Made by a program: the position numbers and the translations under genes. This document shows positions 59,694 through 64,000 of a stretch of 64,000 nt of DNA, piece by piece. Each line of letters begins with the position of its first letter. Position 1 is the first letter of the stretch. The stretch comes from Paramecium sonneborni (taxonomy: Eukaryota > Ciliophora > Oligohymenophorea > Peniculida > Parameciidae): the NCBI GenBank assembly GCA_905182985.1, contig CAJJDN010000149.1, forward strand, positions 67,099 through 131,098, in the 5' to 3' direction. The notes under the pieces were generated by a model. It worked only from the letters and a program-made list of their open reading frames with translations. It ran no database searches and was not told where the DNA came from.

Positions 59694-60982
59694 ATGAGTA
59701 TTATTGAATTAAGAGTTTGCGGAAGGTAACATAAGATTATCAATTATAATTATAGATATAAGTTAGGACCTAAGATAGGAGTAGGAAGCTTTGGTTAAAT
59801 ATATCTTGCCAAGAATGTTTAATCAAATTAAGATGTAGCTATTAAAATTGAAGAAGTTAAATCTAAACATCCTTAGTTATTATATGAAGGTAAGATCCTT
59901 TAAAATCTACAAGGAGGTGTAGGCATACCTTCAATGTTATGGTTTGTATTTTTCGTTAAACTATTTTTTAGGTGCGGTTAAGAAAATGATTTTAATTTTC
60001 TCGTTATGGATCTCTTAGGTCAAAATCTAGAAGAATTGTTAGTCTTATGTAAAAGGGCTTTCACACTTAAAACAGTCCTCATGTTAGCAGATCAATTAAT
60101 CTCTAATCTAGAATATATACATTTTAAAAATTACGTTCATCGTGACATTAAACCTGAAAATTTTTTAATGGGTTGTGCTAAAAAATCACATATAGTTTAT
60201 ACAATAGATTTTGGACTTTCTAAAAGATATAGAGATGCTCGTACTCATGAACACATTCCACTTAAAGAAGGTAAACCACTAATTGGAACTGCTCGTTATG
60301 CTAGTATTAATACTCATAAAGGATTTGAATAATCAAGAAGAGATGATCTAGAAGCTTTAGGATATATGCTCATTTATTTTCTTAAAGGAACTTTACCATG
60401 GCAAGGAATTAGAGCAAATAGAAAAGAAGAAAAATACTTAAAAATTATGGAAAAAAAAATATCTACTCCTATTGATCAATTATGCAAAGGTATATCAATA
60501 TTTTTATTTATTATTTTAGGTGTTCCTAATGAATTTTAATAATTTATGAATTATGTTAGAAATCTTAGATATGATGAAAAACCAGATTATTCATTTTTAA
60601 AAAAAATTTTTAAGGAAAGATTTGTTAAAGAAGGATATGAATATGATTATGTTTATGATTGGATCTTAATACCTATGAGCACTCGAAGTCCATTTTATAG
60701 TAGTAAAATTCCACTCACTATTGAATTACTATAAAATGAAGAAAAGTAAATCTATTGTTTTTAATTTTTAGATTTTTAATCAAAGAATATGAAAAAGATA
60801 GATTTGGAGAATCTAATTTTAGTAATTGGAATATGATAGATGATTTGGATAATAATTAAGATGAAGTTGAATAATAACCAGATTAAAACATTAAACCTGT
60901 TGAACAATAAAAACCAAAAAAATAAGAAGTTTAATAACCAGCATAACAATAAAAAAAAGATAAAGATTGCATTATATTCTGA
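59694..60982 (+). CDS. Casein kinase 1 with C-terminal CaaX box
   Basis: About 390 residues with introns 59726-59755, 59942-59971, 60490-60519 and 60746-60771. The CK1 fold is clear: start [28 protein letters not shown] with the catalytic Lys, [38 protein letters not shown], and the CK1-specific [15 protein letters not shown] in place of [22 protein letters not shown] is also family sequence. After the domain comes a Gln/Pro/Lys-rich tail ending in Cys-Ile-Ile-Phe, a CaaX motif that predicts prenylation and membrane attachment. The last intron, in frame with a Phe/Glu-rich exon, is needed to reach this end. It starts 11 bp from the divergent AGC kinase. Confidence 0.93.
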
Positions 60983-62085
60983 AATCTTATTGCAATCAAT
61001 ATATAATATATTATCATTAATTATTAATCTATTTTTAAATTTGATCATTTACTCTTCAGAAATCTATATTCTAATCACTTAATCAATTATTTTTGTCCTT
61101 AAATTGTACCAAATCATGCTAACTTAAAATAATTTAAAATATCAAATTATTTCTCTTGATTGATATTTATACTCTCCATTTATATTTGAAAAATTTAACA
61201 TTTTTTTAACTAACATTATTTTATTAATTTCAGTTTAAATAATAAATATAAGCAGAAAATATTATTTTAACTTATTTCAATTGTTTCTGTTTAAGTCTTT
61301 TAAGCTTTTTTATATCAACCTTGACTATTTCCATCATTTATCTAAAATAATATCTAATTTTTTTATAATATCTAAAAAATATTAGTTTTAAAATTTATCT
61401 ATTTGTTTGCCTTTTATCCAATTTTTTTTTCTATTATTTAATAAGAATCTTTGTTTTCAGAAATTTAACTATCTCAAAATCATTTTAATTCATTTATAAA
61501 TAAAATTCAAATTAATTGATATTTCTCTTAGAAATTAGAAAGAATGAATGATTTGAAGCCAAAATTTATAAGATAGAATAGAAGTCAAATTCTGTACAAT
61601 TTTATATCTTCTATTTTTTTCAAGAATTATTCTAATATCTAACTATCTAGATTATCAATTAATTTTAATTATTTATCTTAATTTATCTCATTATTTATCT
61701 TTATATGTTGAGATTAATTAATTTAAATCTTTAAAATTTATAGTCTCATTATTTTTTTTGAAGTTAGTTGATCTTAATTAGATTAAAGCATTAAATTTTT
61801 AGCATTAAAGGTATCATGCATATAATTAGCTGATACTTATACTTTTTTTGTAGTAATTCAAATTAGATTGTAGATTTGAATTTATTATCGAGCCAATATC
61901 ATATAATTTATAATTTCGATTATTTGTTAATTAAAATATATTTTATTAAATTCACTTTTGAGAGAGGAGATTATTTTTGCAAAAAATTGTTAAAAAATGA
62001 ACTTTCATATTTTATATATAGATTTCAATTATAAATTTTGAGAGTATAAAATAATAATATAATTTTAAATATCATATTTTTAACA
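60983..62085. other. Intergenic, nothing recognised
   Basis: About 1.1 kb of AT-rich DNA. No frame with coding character and no RNA gene is seen on either strand. Confidence 0.55.
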
Positions 62086-63982
62086 ATGTAAGATTAAGTC
62101 AAAGAATTAATTGAAGAGATAATTCCTAATGTAAAATAAAATTCTTAATAATTTAGATTAGAGTAGAAGTAATTAAAGAGTAGAATAGTTTTAAGCAAAA
62201 TAAGAAATCACAGATTCACAATTTATTAGTAATTAATTGGCAGAAAAACGAAGAGAGGTTTAAACTTGACACATAATGCATTTTAGCTAGCATAATAGAT
62301 TATGAATTAAATTGAATAAGAATTTGAATAGGATAAGCAATCTTTAATTCGTACTTTTTCTTTAAGTTTAAGTCAAAGCAGATCTATGCAAGTATTAGAA
62401 TAATAGTATTAATTTATTATCATAGAGGGATTAAGATAAAAAATATAAAGAGAATACACAGGATATGTAGAAGAAGAAGTAAGATAAAAAACCACAATTT
62501 AATTAAATTGAATTGTTAAAAAAAATATGATGAAGAAAGAATAGAAATGAAAAATTTAATGACTAATGAATTTACTGAAAAATTATAAATTCATTTAGAA
62601 CAGCTAGAATAAAGTATTATTAATTTATAGTTCCAAAGCAAAATCTTAATTGACAATTGATTATTTGAATTAAAGAGAAAAATTACTAAGAATTGAGGCT
62701 GAAACTAAAAAATTTTAATCATAAAAAGAAAACTAAGAAAATGTATACGGATCATAGATTTAAGAAATTTATGAATAGATTAAGATAATTCAAGATTAGT
62801 TATCATAAATTAAAAAAAATAGGTAATTCAACCTATCCAAAATGAAACATAATCTGAATAATCACCATATTAATCTACAATTTAAAAATTAAATCCTTAA
62901 AGAATGTTTCGTTTATGAAGGATTAAATATTGTAAATTTTGATGATTTACCAGAAAAATATTATTTGAAAATAAAACCAAATATATTTGACTAAAAATAA
63001 GAAATTTAAAATATGATACCATAAAAAATGAATCAAATAATATTAAAAAATAAGATATAATCTAAACAATAAATACTTAAATTAATACTCTTGATACTTA
63101 AAAATAATATCATTTAATGTTTTTAGCTTTCAATTGTTAAAAATACTATATATCAGACAAAATTATAAAATTTTACAAACACCACTTTATAAAAGTAATA
63201 ATTTTCATAACATTAATAAATTTAAAAGCAATAATTAATTCAATAAGAAAAAGAGAATGATCCTTCAATACAAAAACTTCTAATAATTTAAAAGATATAG
63301 TTTAGACAATTAAACAATTAAATCTTAATTGATCAATCAATCAACAATAATAAAAAATTGGAAAATTTTGTAAAGTAAAATTAGATAAATCTCAAAGTAT
63401 TGATAATTAGAGATCATCTAAAATCTAATTACCATAAGATCATTTTGAAGAACTTTTTAGATAACCAAACAACAAAAAATATTGAATTATTAAGATAAGA
63501 ATTTTAAACAAAATTTTTAGAGGATATTTAATTAGAAGATTATTATTTTTAATAGATCACTTACTTCAAACTTAAGGTCATATAATAGTTTCCAAAAAAT
63601 TAATAATCACAAATAGCAGAATAAATTTTAGAATTAATATCTATTTGGAATAAAGGACAATTTATCTTTTTCTGAAAGAATAGATTATATTAAGAGGATT
63701 ATCAATAGTTCAAATTCCACATGAGAATAAAGTAGATTTTGGAAGAATGTCTAATCTGTATAAATAATAACGACGATCGTTTAGATCTTAAATTATAAAA
63801 CTAAATTATTTGTAATAAAACGTTTAACTTATGAAATTAAAGGATTACTCAAATAAAAATTCTTATGAAGAGAAGTTGATGTTGATTAAATTATGATAAT
63901 TGATTAATTTGAGTAAAATCTGATAAATAGAAAGGAAATTAAAGAAGTAATCAAGAAGAAAGTCAAAAGAAAGTTTTAATGA
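62086..63982 (+). pseudogene. Disrupted coiled-coil/RING-like gene
   Basis: Coding-like pieces lie in shifting frames. From ATG 62086 a Gln/Glu-rich helix frame runs to TGA ~62520. A second frame carries KKYDEERIEMKNLMTNEF to ~62640. A third has LTIDYLNQREKLLRIEAETK and stays open to ~63677. In that same frame, beyond a TGA, come LEECLICINNNDD and IICNKTFNL, then another TGA where a RING-like Cys/His might be. A shifted frame after it reads REVDVDQIMIIDQFEQNLI, which resembles segments between RING1 and the following domain of RBR ubiquitin ligases. I see at least three frame breaks and two internal TGAs, too many for undetected short introns alone. An RBR-type E3 origin is a guess. Confidence 0.45.
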
Positions 63983-64000
63983 TAATAAATTTTTTTCTAC

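Overview
The window is AT-rich nuclear DNA from a ciliate and reads best as a Paramecium macronuclear scaffold; the species cannot be fixed from sequence alone. TAA and TAG are read as glutamine and only TGA ends genes. With the standard code almost every gene shatters, but with the ciliate code long conserved proteins appear (dyskerin, importin-beta, ribosomal protein L15, a Na+/H+ exchanger). Nearly all introns are 20-36 nt with GT...TAG/AAG/CAG ends, a Paramecium hallmark. Genes lie on both strands, often tens of bases apart. All coordinates of spliced genes were worked out by hand; for nearly every gene called intact, coding length minus introns is a multiple of three.

Layout. 1-2605 holds two nearly identical copies of a ~1.1 kb non-coding stretch, separated by a single N and a truncated gene end. 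Copy 2 carries an extra 210 bp bounded by TA, which looks like a retained internal eliminated sequence (IES), and the tandem arrangement looks like an assembly join of two versions of one locus. 3.1-5.4 kb: CBF5 (+) and VPS28 (-), convergent. 5.6-7.9 kb: a broken hybrid histidine kinase. 8.4-11.4 kb: a BFR1-like coiled-coil protein (+) and another coiled-coil protein (-). 12.8-22.2 kb: two related kinase-like/MORN proteins (+) enclosing two unknown minus-strand genes and a B-box-like zinc-finger protein. 22.3-30.5 kb: ZNHIT1/VPS71, a basic protein, RPL15, an unknown protein, a TRF4-type nucleotidyltransferase, an MSP/VAP-like tail-anchored protein and an AFG1 ATPase. 30.5-36.7 kb: a basic Ser/Gln-rich protein, a PB1-FW-UBA (NBR1-like) protein, a SAXO-like axonemal protein and three small or disordered proteins.

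36,974-50,918 is one gene for a ~4,586-residue multi-pass membrane protein, including a ~10.5 kb exon with no TGA in frame. I do not recognise its family and it is the most striking object here. 51.1-61 kb: a small MGC-start protein, importin-beta, an unknown ORF, another small MGC-start protein, an NHE exchanger, an AGC-type kinase and a casein kinase 1 that ends in a CaaX motif. The last two start codons are divergent and only 11 bp apart. 62.1-64 kb: a frame-disrupted coiled-coil/RING-like relic.

The genes are mostly housekeeping (pseudouridylation and ribosome, ESCRT sorting, nuclear import, chromatin, mitochondrial ATPase) with typical ciliate expansions (kinases, MORN and coiled-coil proteins). 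No operon logic is expected or seen. No tRNA, rRNA or CRISPR array was found.
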